Shown piece by piece: positions 33,907 to 41,073 of a stretch of 64,000 bases of DNA. Location: the NCBI RefSeq assembly GCF_040675465.1, contig NZ_JBFAPA010000004.1, forward strand, positions 372,001 through 436,000. The letters run 5' to 3'. The notes under the pieces are model-generated. The model saw only the letters and a program-made list of their open reading frames with translations, made no database searches and was not told where the DNA came from. The position numbers and the translations under genes were made by a program. Origin of the DNA: Kibdelosporangium sp040675465 (GTDB lineage: Bacteria > Actinomycetota > Actinomycetes > Mycobacteriales > Pseudonocardiaceae). The stretch's first letter is position 1, and the number at the start of each line of letters is the position of its first letter.

Positions 33907-34281
33907 ATGAAGTCAATCGGCGAAGTCGCGGCCCGCTTCGGGCTACCTGCACACGTGTTGCGGCACTGGGAAGCGGAAGGCCTGCTGACCCCGACCCGTG
34001 AGGGCAACCGCCGCCGCTACACCGAAGCGGACATCCACCGGGTAGCGGCGATCCTGATTTCCAAAGAAGCGGGTTTCGGCCTCGCGGACATCCGGACCAT
34101 GCTCGCCACCCGGTCCGCACCCGCCCGCCACGAGGTCATGGCACGCCACCGCGAACGGCTGCAGGCACGCATCGCCCGCGCTCAGGCCGCCCTCGACATG
34201 GTCGAAGGCGGCCCCTGCACCCACGACGACATCATGACGTGCCCGCACTTCCAGGGACTCCTGGCCGAACGGCTCTCATGA
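33907..34281 (+). CDS. MerR-family transcriptional regulator
   Basis: 124 residues from ATG 33907. MKSIGEVAARFGLPAHVLRHWEAEGLLTPTREGNRRRYTEADIHRVAAILISKEAGFGLADIRTML is a complete MerR winged helix followed by a coiled-coil dimerisation helix. The C-terminus GGPCTHDDIMTCPHFQGLLAER carries two cysteines with adjacent histidines that could bind a metal or act as a redox sensor. It is tightly divergent from the methyltransferase gene, its likely target. Its 3' end overlaps the epimerase gene by six bases. Confidence 0.88.
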   Translation: MKSIGEVAARFGLPAHVLRHWEAEGLLTPTREGNRRRYTEADIHRVAAILISKEAGFGLADIRTMLATRSAPARHEVMARHRERLQARIARAQAALDMVEGGPCTHDDIMTCPHFQGLLAERLS

Positions 34282-35217
34282 CCCCCCTCGCAGAAGACTT
34301 TCCGCACAGTCGATGATCGTGTCCGGCAGCGGACGCGGCCGCCACGCCAGCGTCGTCTCCGCTGCCGTACTCGCGTAAGTTGTCCGCACCCCCAAGTCGC
34401 CGACGACCTGCTGCAGTTCCTTGTCGAACAACGCCACCAAGCGAACCACCAGGTCCGGCAGCCGGCGACTGGGCACCTTCGCGGCCACCGCACCCAACCG
34501 GGTCCGCAGCACCTCCGCCACCTCGGACAACCACAGGAATCCGGTGGTCGCCAGGAAACGACGGCCACCAGCATCCGGCGTGTTCAACGCACGCACATGC
34601 AGGTCAGCCACATCCCGCACATCCACGAACGGGAACCCCAGCCGCGGCAGACCCGGCATGGCGCCCTTCAAAAGACGATCCACCACCAGCACCGAGTACG
34701 GCACATGCTTGCCCAACACCGGTCCCAGCATCGCGCCCGGAGCCACCGTCACCAACCGATCGCTCACACCACGCTCTGCCACGAAATCCCACGCCGCCTG
34801 CTCGGCGAGGATCTTGGAACGCACGTAAGGCCTGGCCGTCACCGGGTCCGTCCACTGTGTCTCGTCACGGCCGACTGTCGAACTCGACGACGTGAGCACC
34901 ACCCGAGACACACCGGCATCGAAGGCCGCCCGCAGAACACGCAAAGTTCCATCGCGGGCCGGGCCGATCAGCTCCGCCGGATCCTTGGGCTCCACCGCGG
35001 GAAACGGTGAAGCCACATGCAGAACATGCGTGCACCCATCGACCGCCTCGGCCCAGCCCTCATCGCTGCCGAGATCCGCGCGGACCACCGGCACCGGCGA
35101 CTCGACCTGACGAGACCGGTCACGGACCGTCGTTCGGACCTCGTACCCCTGATCCAGCAACGAACGGATACACCAGCCGGCCAGATACCCCGAACCGCCC
35201 GTCACCAGGACCGTCAT
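34276..35217 (-). CDS. NAD(P)-dependent epimerase/reductase (dihydroflavonol-reductase-like SDR)
   Basis: 313 residues from ATG 35217. MTVLVTGGSGYLAGWCIRSLLDQGYEVRTTVRDRSR is the Rossmann TGxxGxxA loop; VVLTSSSSTVG holds the catalytic Ser/Thr, and PYVRSKILAEQAAWDF gives YxxxK. GPVLGKHVPYSVLVVDRLLKG and FPFVDVRDVADLHVRAL are typical of extended SDRs such as dihydroflavonol reductase-like enzymes. The start overlaps the upstream PstS-like gene by four bases (ATGA). The substrate is unknown. Confidence 0.9.
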   Translation of the reverse strand: MTVLVTGGSGYLAGWCIRSLLDQGYEVRTTVRDRSRQVESPVPVVRADLGSDEGWAEAVDGCTHVLHVASPFPAVEPKDPAELIGPARDGTLRVLRAAFDAGVSRVVLTSSSSTVGRDETQWTDPVTARPYVRSKILAEQAAWDFVAERGVSDRLVTVAPGAMLGPVLGKHVPYSVLVVDRLLKGAMPGLPRLGFPFVDVRDVADLHVRALNTPDAGGRRFLATTGFLWLSEVAEVLRTRLGAVAAKVPSRRLPDLVVRLVALFDKELQQVVGDLGVRTTYASTAAETTLAWRPRPLPDTIIDCAESLLRGGS

Positions 35218-36167
35218 GACGGCACCCCACATCGCGGCGACACCAGGAAACCGTGGTTCTGGATGTCCCGGCGAGCCGTCGGACTCGTACAGATCCACTC
35301 GACCAGCTCGGCGATGGTTGACGGGGTACGGGCGACCACCCACTCGGGGATCCGGAACTGTGCCGGAATGCCTTTGATGCCAGGGACTTGGCCGTAGTTG
35401 ACCTCGATCCGGCCGGTCGCGGGGTTGAACACGGTGGGCTGGGCGCCATCGAGCTGCCCCAGGCGCAGGGTGCCGTGCACGTCCGCGATTCGGTACACGG
35501 CCTGGCCGATGTACTTGCCGATCGAGTAGAACGCGATGGCGTTCGGGTTGTCCTTGATCTCCGGAGTCACGCCGCTGTCCTGCTGGGTGACTCCCACACA
35601 CGGACCGAGGTGGTCGAGGCCGACGAGGGCGTGCAGCAGATTGGCCAGCCCCGGGCCGCGTTCCGGCAGGTACGGCTCGATGGTCGCATGGGACGTGCCA
35701 CCGACCTGGTCCCACGTCGTGACGTTGCATTCGAGGATGTCGGCGATCTGGCTGATGGAGAGAGTCGCCGGAACGTTCGTCACCGCGTTGGCCGCCCAGT
35801 CAAGGCCATCGTTGGCGATGGGGTAGAAGACACTGTCAGCCGGAGCGCCAGGGGAGCGCGGGGCCACCGAGCGCGCGAAGTCGATACACGGGGAGCCGTC
35901 AGCGGCTGTCTGCCTCGTGGCGAGGGCGACGATCCCGGGTGACGAGCCGTTGGGACGGTCGATGGGAGCGCAGCCGGCTTTCAAGGAGATCTTCGGGGTC
36001 CCGGTGGCCCAGTGGCTGGTCACCGGGGCGCCTGGGTAGTGGGCCGCGAACGCGTCGAAGAGGGTCTCGGTCGTGTCGCTGCCCAGACCCACAATCACGT
36101 TGTCGCACAACGGGGTCGTCGGAGTCAGGGCTAACAACGCCGCGGTAGCCAGGTTGAGGATGGTCAT
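35214..36167 (-). CDS. PstS-like phosphate-binding-fold protein
   Basis: 317 residues. A short hydrophobic start (MTILNLATAALLALTPTTPL) looks like a signal peptide without a lipobox. The body has PstS-like elements: NVIVGLGSDTTETLFDAFAAHYPGAPVTSHWATG, GSSPGIVALATRQ, and ATLSISQIADILECNVTTWDQVGG, plus six or more cysteines. No pst transporter genes are adjacent; instead it shares an operon with an SDR gene, so phosphate uptake is not certain. A 14-bp palindrome before its start implies control by the divergent TetR protein. Confidence 0.82.
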   Translation of the reverse strand: MTILNLATAALLALTPTTPLCDNVIVGLGSDTTETLFDAFAAHYPGAPVTSHWATGTPKISLKAGCAPIDRPNGSSPGIVALATRQTAADGSPCIDFARSVAPRSPGAPADSVFYPIANDGLDWAANAVTNVPATLSISQIADILECNVTTWDQVGGTSHATIEPYLPERGPGLANLLHALVGLDHLGPCVGVTQQDSGVTPEIKDNPNAIAFYSIGKYIGQAVYRIADVHGTLRLGQLDGAQPTVFNPATGRIEVNYGQVPGIKGIPAQFRIPEWVVARTPSTIAELVEWICTSPTARRDIQNHGFLVSPRCGVPS

Positions 36168-36182
36168 GACGTATGTTTACAG

Positions 36183-36196
36183 TTGTACATGTACAA
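36183..36196. promoter_or_regulatory. TetR operator between the PstS-like and TetR genes
   Basis: TTGTACATGTACAA is a perfect 14-bp palindrome in the 61-base gap between divergent starts. TAGGCT (36216-36221) is a candidate -10 for the TetR gene, seven bases before its GTG. The palindrome would block both promoters. Confidence 0.75.
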
Positions 36197-36228
36197 GCGT
36201 CAACTTAGAGCTGAGTAGGCTCTCAGCC

Positions 36229-36798
36229 GTGACCACCAGCCGTCCACGCAGCCGCCGCGGCTCCGGCGAGGAGCTCCGCGAAGCCCTCATCGTGGCGACC
36301 TCCGCGCTCCTGGACACCCACCAACTCGACGACCTCACGGTCCGGACGGTCACCGCGGCGACCGGAGTCAGCCCAACCGCCTTGTACCTGCACTTCAGCG
36401 ACCTCGACGCACTCGTGCACGAGGTGAAGAAGCGGTTCTTCGCCACCCTCGGCGACCGGCTGCGCGCCGCCAACGGCCTGCGCGCCATGGCTCACACCTA
36501 CCTCGCGTACGCACGAGACCACCCCGGGCACTACGCGGTGATCTTCCACATCGACAAACGGACCGACGCCGTGGGGAACCCGCCTGAGGATGTGGTGCAG
36601 GCCGGGTTCGCCGCGTTGCAGCCACTGGTCGAGGCGGTCGGCGCGACACTGGGGGACCGTTCACAGGAGACTTTCGACATCGCCATCGAGCTGTGGCTGA
36701 GCCTCCATGGCCGCGCGCAGCTCAACGCGGCCATGCCGTGGTTCGAGCTGCCCGACGAAGACCGGTACGTCGACAGGTTGATCAGTCGCCTTGTGTGA
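36229..36798 (+). CDS. TetR/AcrR-family regulator
   Basis: 189 residues from GTG 36229 (VTTSRPRSRRGSGEELREALIVATSALLDTHQLDDLTVRTVTAATGVSPTALYLHFSDLDALVHEVKKRFF), a normal TetR HTH. The ligand half contains AMAHTYLAYARDHPGHYAVIFHID and IELWLSLHGRAQLNAAMPWFELPDEDRYVDRLI, like the TetR_C_13/WHG group. It probably represses the divergent PstS-SDR operon and itself through the 14-bp palindrome. A leaderless transcript is suggested by the -10 position. Confidence 0.88.
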   Translation: MTTSRPRSRRGSGEELREALIVATSALLDTHQLDDLTVRTVTAATGVSPTALYLHFSDLDALVHEVKKRFFATLGDRLRAANGLRAMAHTYLAYARDHPGHYAVIFHIDKRTDAVGNPPEDVVQAGFAALQPLVEAVGATLGDRSQETFDIAIELWLSLHGRAQLNAAMPWFELPDEDRYVDRLISRLV

Positions 36799-36843
36799 CG
36801 ACATCGATTACGCTGTGTGTTGAGCGCGACGAGGGGAGTCGCC

Positions 36844-37083
36844 GTGAAGCTCTGGCAACTGGAATCGGTCACCCGCGGCGAGCCAGAGTTGATGATGCGG
36901 CTGGACGTCCTGAGCGGGTCGAAGCTCGAGTTGTACGAGGCGGCCGACACCATCCGGAGTTGTCGCTTTGGTCCAGCCGATCGGGTGATTTCGGCGGTGG
37001 AGGTCTACCGGCGGTTCGGTGGCGGGTTCCTGGAGGACGTCTTGGAGAAGGGCAGCCGTCCCACGGCATGGGGAGAGCCCTGA
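36844..37083 (+). CDS. Small hypothetical protein
   Basis: 79 residues from GTG 36844, preceded by GAGGGGAG. The sequence (VKLWQLESVTRGEPELMMRLDVLSGSKLELYEAADTIRSCRFGPADRVISAVEVYRRFGGGFLEDVLEKG) is acidic to neutral with no membrane segment or recognisable domain. Third-position GC is consistent with a real gene, somewhat lower than its neighbours. It follows the TetR gene by 45 bases. It ends nine bases before the dif-like site. Function unknown. Confidence 0.6.
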   Translation: MKLWQLESVTRGEPELMMRLDVLSGSKLELYEAADTIRSCRFGPADRVISAVEVYRRFGGGFLEDVLEKGSRPTAWGEP

Positions 37084-37091
37084 TCTCCATT

Positions 37092-37119
37092 ACTTGACAT
37101 AATGTAGATTATCGAACTT
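37092..37119 (-). other. dif: dif-like XerC/XerD recombination site
   Basis: Read on the minus strand, this 28-bp site is AAGTTCGATAA, then TCTACA, then TTATGTCAAGT. It has the 11-6-11 layout of dif. The XerD arm and centre match the actinobacterial dif consensus as I recall it (arm TTATGTCAAGT, centre TVNACA) at every position, and the inner six bases of the XerC arm (CGATAA) also match. The outer XerC arm is degenerate. It is AT-rich in a GC-rich region and lies 300 bases before a tyrosine recombinase gene. Confidence 0.75.
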
Positions 37120-37337
37120 TGGAACGACCTGGAAAGATCGTCCACGAGAGGGCTCCGAGAACCGGAAATCACCAGGTAGCGACACGCGTTCATGATCGCG
37201 TCGTGACAGAACGCTTCCTGGAGACGCGCAGACGGCAGTCTCGGCATCGGACGGCCAGGCGCGGTCCCCAGGGAGCGACGTGGAGATGACTGGCTGTCTA
37301 ACGTCACGAGTGACTGGACGCCTGTTGTGAGTGGGTT
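37120..37337. other. Non-coding stretch between the two Xer-like sites
   Basis: I find no gene with a ribosome site or a recognisable product in these 218 bases. The reading frames present lack plausible starts. It separates the dif-like site from the palindrome and may hold accessory sequences for the recombinase. Confidence 0.4.
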
Positions 37338-37365
37338 TTCATGCATAATGGTCGTTATGCATGAA
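37338..37365. repeat. Perfect 28-bp palindrome with 11-6-11 geometry
   Basis: TTCATGCATAA (37338-37348) and TTATGCATGAA (37355-37365) are exact inverted 11-bp arms around the 6-base centre TGGTCG. Arm length and spacer equal those of Xer core sites, and the inner ends ATAA and TTATG are shared with dif. It lies 55 bases before the tyrosine recombinase start. It may be that enzyme's own crossover site or its operator. Confidence 0.7.
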
Positions 37366-37419
37366 TTCCACAGGCGTTGAAATCTGCGGAGTGTCGGTGG
37401 GTGGCGGTATGTAGATCTT

Positions 37420-38427
37420 GTGATGCTGCTCGCCGCTCAGGATGCCTTCTTTCTGGCACGCCGTCCTCGTAAGGACTCTCCGCACACCACTGCCGCCTAC
37501 CGGCGGGATCTTGGTGGGGTCACTTCCCTGCTGGCCGCCGATGCGGGGAAATCCATAGGTGAGCTGACCATCGCGGATCTCACTGTGTCGGCGCTGCGGA
37601 TGGCGTTCGGCGAGTTCGCGGATGGGCACGCCAAGACCTCGGTGGCTCGCGCATGGTCGACGTGGAACCAGTTCCTGACGTTCTGCGTGGCCGAAGGTCT
37701 CATAGACGGCAACCCGATGGGCGCGGTCACTCGGCCCAAGGCTCCCCCGCCCGCGCCAAAGCCGTTGCGCGGTGAGGACACCCCCGAACGACTGCTGGCA
37801 GCTGCGGCGGCCGGCGCCCGCAAGGCTCGGGATCCGTGGCCGGAGCGGGATGTTCTGGTCATCGCGCTGGGTCTGGTCGCGGGGCTGAGGTCGGCGGAAG
37901 TCCGTGCCCTGCAACGGAGTTCGGTGGTCGGACGCCCCGGTGAACAGCGCCTGCACGTCCAGGGCAAAGGCAGTCGCGAACGTTCCATCCCGATCGAGTC
38001 GCCGCTGGAGCGCGTGATCGAGGCGTACCTGGCGTCGTGCAGCAAGCGGTTCCCGCACCACAGGTTCGGTCCCGCGACGGCGCTTTTGCTGGATTACCAA
38101 GGCAAACCGATCGGCCGCGGCGCCCTCGACTACCTTGTCAAGACCAGCTACCAGTGGGCCGGAATCCGCGATCAAGTTCCCACTGGCGCGAATCTGCACG
38201 CCCTGCGCCACACCTTCGCGACCAGGCTCGCCGAGGACGGTGCGAACGCGGCGGAGATCATGGCTCTGCTCGGCCACGCGAATCTCAACACGAGCCAGAA
38301 CTACATCGAGGCTACGGGCAAGGAGCGCCGTGCGGCCGCCGCGGTAAACCGCACCTATCGTGCACTGAATTGCTTGCGGGACAAGGGATCACCCACCCCG
38401 GTAGACCTTGAACGGGATGGTTCGTGA
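37420..38427 (+). CDS. Tyrosine recombinase (Xer/phage integrase family)
   Basis: 335 residues from GTG 37420 (ATG 37423 is the next codon). The N-terminal SAM-like core-binding domain (TTAAYRRDLGGVTSLLAADAG, ARAWSTWNQFLTFCVAEGLIDGNPM) precedes the catalytic domain with all active-site residues: R157, K183, H260-x-x-R263, H286 and nucleophile Y295. Length is slightly above XerC/XerD (about 300). No phage or conjugation genes are nearby. TATGTA six bases before the GTG may be a -10 of a leaderless message. It lies next to two Xer-like sites, which suggests that one of them is its substrate. Confidence 0.9.
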   Translation: MMLLAAQDAFFLARRPRKDSPHTTAAYRRDLGGVTSLLAADAGKSIGELTIADLTVSALRMAFGEFADGHAKTSVARAWSTWNQFLTFCVAEGLIDGNPMGAVTRPKAPPPAPKPLRGEDTPERLLAAAAAGARKARDPWPERDVLVIALGLVAGLRSAEVRALQRSSVVGRPGEQRLHVQGKGSRERSIPIESPLERVIEAYLASCSKRFPHHRFGPATALLLDYQGKPIGRGALDYLVKTSYQWAGIRDQVPTGANLHALRHTFATRLAEDGANAAEIMALLGHANLNTSQNYIEATGKERRAAAAVNRTYRALNCLRDKGSPTPVDLERDGS

Positions 38428-38515
38428 AACGATTCAACGACCTATCCGGCCGGTAGTGTCGCCGCCATGACATCCCCCCAACATCGACATACGAGTCAGC
38501 CGCCTCCGCAACGAC

Positions 38516-39067
38516 GTGGACGACGGCTACACGCTCCTGACCAAGGTGAAGGAGAAAGTCGATGGCATCGCTGAAACCCAGCGCCACCACGGAGAGCGGC
38601 TCGATCGGCTCAAGCTCACGCAGGACGCGCATGGACTACAGCTTGAACAGCTCCAGCTGACTCAGAACTCCCACGGACTGCGGCTCAACCGTATCGAGCA
38701 CACTCAGACGGTCATGCTGGGACGGCTCGATCGCCTGGACGAGGGCCAGACGAAGCTGGTGGCGAGCCATGCCAAACTGGAAACCCGTCTGGCCGCTGTG
38801 GAAACCGGGCAGACCAAGCTGATGGAAGGTCAGGCCAAGCTCGAGGCAGGCCACAAGCTGGTGGTGGGCCGCCTCGATCGCCTTGAAGGCCGTCTCGACC
38901 GCCTCGAGGCGGGCCACGTGAACCTGGAAGCCGGACAGAAGAACCTGGAAGCCGGACAGAAGAAGCTGGAAGCAGGACACGACAAGCTGGCCGAAGGCCA
39001 GAAGGCGCAGGGTGAGAAGCTCGACATGATTCTGCAACTGCTGACGACAGGCCGATCTGCGAGCTAG
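38516..39067 (+). CDS. Heptad-repeat coiled-coil protein, start probably frameshifted
   Basis: From GTG 38516 the frame encodes 183 residues of near-continuous heptads (RLDRLKLTQDAHGLQLEQL, LEAGQKNLEAGQKKLEAGHDKLAEGQ) with no other domain. The GTG has no ribosome site. The codons just before it read IDIRVSRLRND in the same frame, and an ATG at 38467 would join them as MTSPNIDIRVSRLRND if the run of six C at 38474-38479 were five. TAGTGT at 38454-38459 is a good -10 for that ATG. So either the GTG is used or a one-base insertion has broken the start. Function unknown; fibre- or tether-like. Confidence 0.7.
   Translation: MDDGYTLLTKVKEKVDGIAETQRHHGERLDRLKLTQDAHGLQLEQLQLTQNSHGLRLNRIEHTQTVMLGRLDRLDEGQTKLVASHAKLETRLAAVETGQTKLMEGQAKLEAGHKLVVGRLDRLEGRLDRLEAGHVNLEAGQKNLEAGQKKLEAGHDKLAEGQKAQGEKLDMILQLLTTGRSAS
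38921..38962 (+). repeat. 21-bp tandem repeat inside the coiled-coil gene
   Basis: Two perfect adjacent 21-bp copies (38921-38941 and 38942-38962), each encoding NLEAGQK, are followed by two decayed copies. A multiple of three keeps the heptad register, so copy number could vary without breaking the frame. Confidence 0.75.
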
Positions 39068-39082
39068 ATCTGCCACAGACTG

Positions 39083-39112
39083 TGTGGGCCCCGAAGGGTT
39101 TCGGGGCCCACA
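39083..39112. terminator. Strong two-way hairpin terminator
   Basis: TGTGGGCCCCGAA (39083-39095) and TTCGGGGCCCACA (39100-39112) form a perfect 13-bp stem with a 4-base loop. It sits between the convergent coiled-coil and HD-Pnk genes. Confidence 0.85.
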
Positions 39113-39113
39113 G

Positions 39114-40232
39114 TCATGTGCTGACCCACTTCACCGTGTGGGCTTCGGTCGGGTCGGGGGCTTCCCATTTGTTGGCGAGGCGCTCGATCACGGTGGTGGG
39201 GACCGGTGTGGCCCGGGCAGAGTTGCGGGCTTGGATTACCGACATCGGTGCTTCCAGGCTCACTACTTCGATCCGCGCCTTGTACGCGGCCGCGAGTCCG
39301 ATGGTCTGTTCGCGGATCTGGCGGGACATGTTGGTGGCGTTCCAGACGAAGGGCTGGCTGTCGCGGAGGTAGGAGCGCGCGAGTTTGTGCGCGGCGTCGA
39401 TCACGCGGCCCTGGTCCCCCGTCGGCTTGACGCCCAGTGCGGCCCGCAGAACGTCGAGGCTCACCCGGGGTACGTCCGGCAGGTGTGACGAGATCCAGGT
39501 GTCCTTGCCGACGCCCGGCAGACCGGACATGAGGGTGACCGTCATCCGGGTGTCGTCGTAGGCCGCGTAGTCCGGGTCCCGGCCGGGGGTGCGGAAGTAC
39601 ATGAACCGTGCGTGATCCGAGGCGAACTCCCGCGGTGTGGAAAGGCATCTCTGTTCGGCACAGTACGACTCGTACAGCGCGATGCTGTCGAGCACCTCGG
39701 CGGTGTCGCCGGCGATGCGGCCCAGGATGTCCGCGGTGGCAAGGAGAACGAGGTCGTCGTTGCGGGCCAGCAGGCTCACGCGGAACGCGATCCGTTGCAG
39801 GTCCTCACGTTCGACCGTCCAGAACGGGATCTGGTGATGCCGCACCAAAGCGGCGACGTGTTCACGCCACGCAGCCGGTGCGCCCATCTCCCAGAGGATC
39901 CGCCGCACCATCAGGTCACCCATCCGGGAGTGTCCGTGGGCGGTGATCCCGGAGTCGGAACGCTGTGTGGTGAACGGTTTCGCCACATCGTGGAGCAACA
40001 CGGTGGCGAACAACCGGGCCCTCTCCCCTGCGGGTCGTGCTTGCCACGCGGGCAAGGAAGCCAGGGCCTCGCATGCCATCCGGGTGTGCACTTCGACGTC
40101 GCCCTCGCCGTGGTGGGACGGATCCTGTGGCACGCCGTCCATCCGGCGGATCCACGGGAACTCCGAGCGCACCTGGGCCCACGGCACTGTCCAGTGTGGA
40201 GGCGCTGGGCACAGGCGTTCAAACACCTCCAT
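39114..40232 (-). CDS. HD-Pnk: HD phosphoesterase fused to polynucleotide 5'-kinase
   Basis: 372 residues. Residues 45-170 form an HD domain (H49 in VHTRMACEAL, H81-D82 in LLHDVAKPF, HGHSRMG at 99-104, RHHQIPF at 131-137, D168). Residues 230-372 are a P-loop kinase with Walker A GLPGVGKDTW at 237-246 and a downstream SLDVLRAALG. This order is that of HD-Pnk enzymes such as the one from Runella slithyformis, where HD removes 2',3'-phosphates and the kinase phosphorylates 5'-OH ends. The start overlaps the RNA ligase gene by 14 bases, so healing and sealing are coupled. RNA repair is the likely role; the damaged target is unknown. Confidence 0.85.
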   Translation of the reverse strand: MEVFERLCPAPPHWTVPWAQVRSEFPWIRRMDGVPQDPSHHGEGDVEVHTRMACEALASLPAWQARPAGERARLFATVLLHDVAKPFTTQRSDSGITAHGHSRMGDLMVRRILWEMGAPAAWREHVAALVRHHQIPFWTVEREDLQRIAFRVSLLARNDDLVLLATADILGRIAGDTAEVLDSIALYESYCAEQRCLSTPREFASDHARFMYFRTPGRDPDYAAYDDTRMTVTLMSGLPGVGKDTWISSHLPDVPRVSLDVLRAALGVKPTGDQGRVIDAAHKLARSYLRDSQPFVWNATNMSRQIREQTIGLAAAYKARIEVVSLEAPMSVIQARNSARATPVPTTVIERLANKWEAPDPTEAHTVKWVST

Positions 40233-41004
40233 ACATCACCGCCGGGTCTGCGAGCTGGTTGGGCACGATGGGCCGGTCCATCCAGTGCGAGCCGGAGTCG
40301 AGTACCGCGGTGAGGAACGTTGGCCGGACCCACTTGAAGCGTCCGGTGACCGCCCCGTCGGACTCGACCTTGACGTAGAGGCCTTCCATCTCCTCGGACA
40401 TGTCGGTCTCGGCGGTGACCTGAGCCGGGTCGACGCCGCTCCCCTGCGCTGCCGCGATGAGGTTGTCCTTCCACGACGGAGTCCGGCATGTCGACGGGCC
40501 GACGAATGCCGTCAATGCGCCCAAAGTGGACAGGGAACCGCTGTGCAGCACCGGCACGGACGCGATCGGCAGCCCGGTAAGCAGCTCTCGCCGCGCGGCG
40601 GTCGACAGGAATGTGTCGGACGCGAGGTCCAGGATGTCGAACTCGCAGAAGTAGTGCGGCAGGGCGTCGTAGAACACGGTGTGCTTGGCGTACATCCACT
40701 CGCCGTATACGACGTAGCGGTCGCCGATGCGGGCGAACAGGGCGTGCTGGATCGTGGCGGCCCAAGCCTTGAGTGGGCCGAACTGTCGTTCGCGAGGGCC
40801 GCCGGTGAGGTAGTGGCCGCGGCTCTGCAGTTGCAGGGTGCCGTCGGCGGTGAAGCTGATGGCCGAGTTGGCGCCGTCCAGCTTCTCCTCCACGACGAGG
40901 AACTTGCCTTGGACCTCGCGGAACGGCACCGAGGACAGGTCTTCGTCGCCGGGCTGCAGGCGCGAGCCGGCGAGGTGGTGGGTCCTCGGGTACTTGCGTA
41001 ACAC
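40219..41004 (-). CDS. ATP-dependent RNA ligase (Rnl2-like)
   Basis: 261 residues with nucleotidyltransferase motifs of an RNA ligase: motif I EEKLDGAN with the AMP-accepting Lys41, LQSRGHYLTGG (Ia), YGEWMYAKH with EFDILD (III/IIIa), EGLYVKVE (IV, 207-214) and GRFKWVR (V, 221-227). No large C-terminal OB domain is present, which fits the compact Rnl2/Rsl-type ligases. It would seal 3'-OH and 5'-phosphate RNA ends made by the adjoining HD-Pnk. It is divergent from lspA with 69 bases between. Confidence 0.87.
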   Translation of the reverse strand: MLRKYPRTHHLAGSRLQPGDEDLSSVPFREVQGKFLVVEEKLDGANSAISFTADGTLQLQSRGHYLTGGPRERQFGPLKAWAATIQHALFARIGDRYVVYGEWMYAKHTVFYDALPHYFCEFDILDLASDTFLSTAARRELLTGLPIASVPVLHSGSLSTLGALTAFVGPSTCRTPSWKDNLIAAAQGSGVDPAQVTAETDMSEEMEGLYVKVESDGAVTGRFKWVRPTFLTAVLDSGSHWMDRPIVPNQLADPAVMYGGV

Positions 41005-41073
41005 GCTGTGAGTTATAGCGGTTGCGGGCGGCCGGGCTCGACCGAATTCCGGGCCCCGTTAGGCTGAACGGCA

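Noticed and set aside
37005..37346. Minus-strand frame beginning in the palindrome at 37346
   Set aside because: It runs across the dif-like site and antisense to the small gene at 36844, and shows no ribosome site or family pattern.
38921..38962. Tandem 21-bp units as a CRISPR array
   Set aside because: Repeats are adjacent without spacers and encode heptads in a gene.
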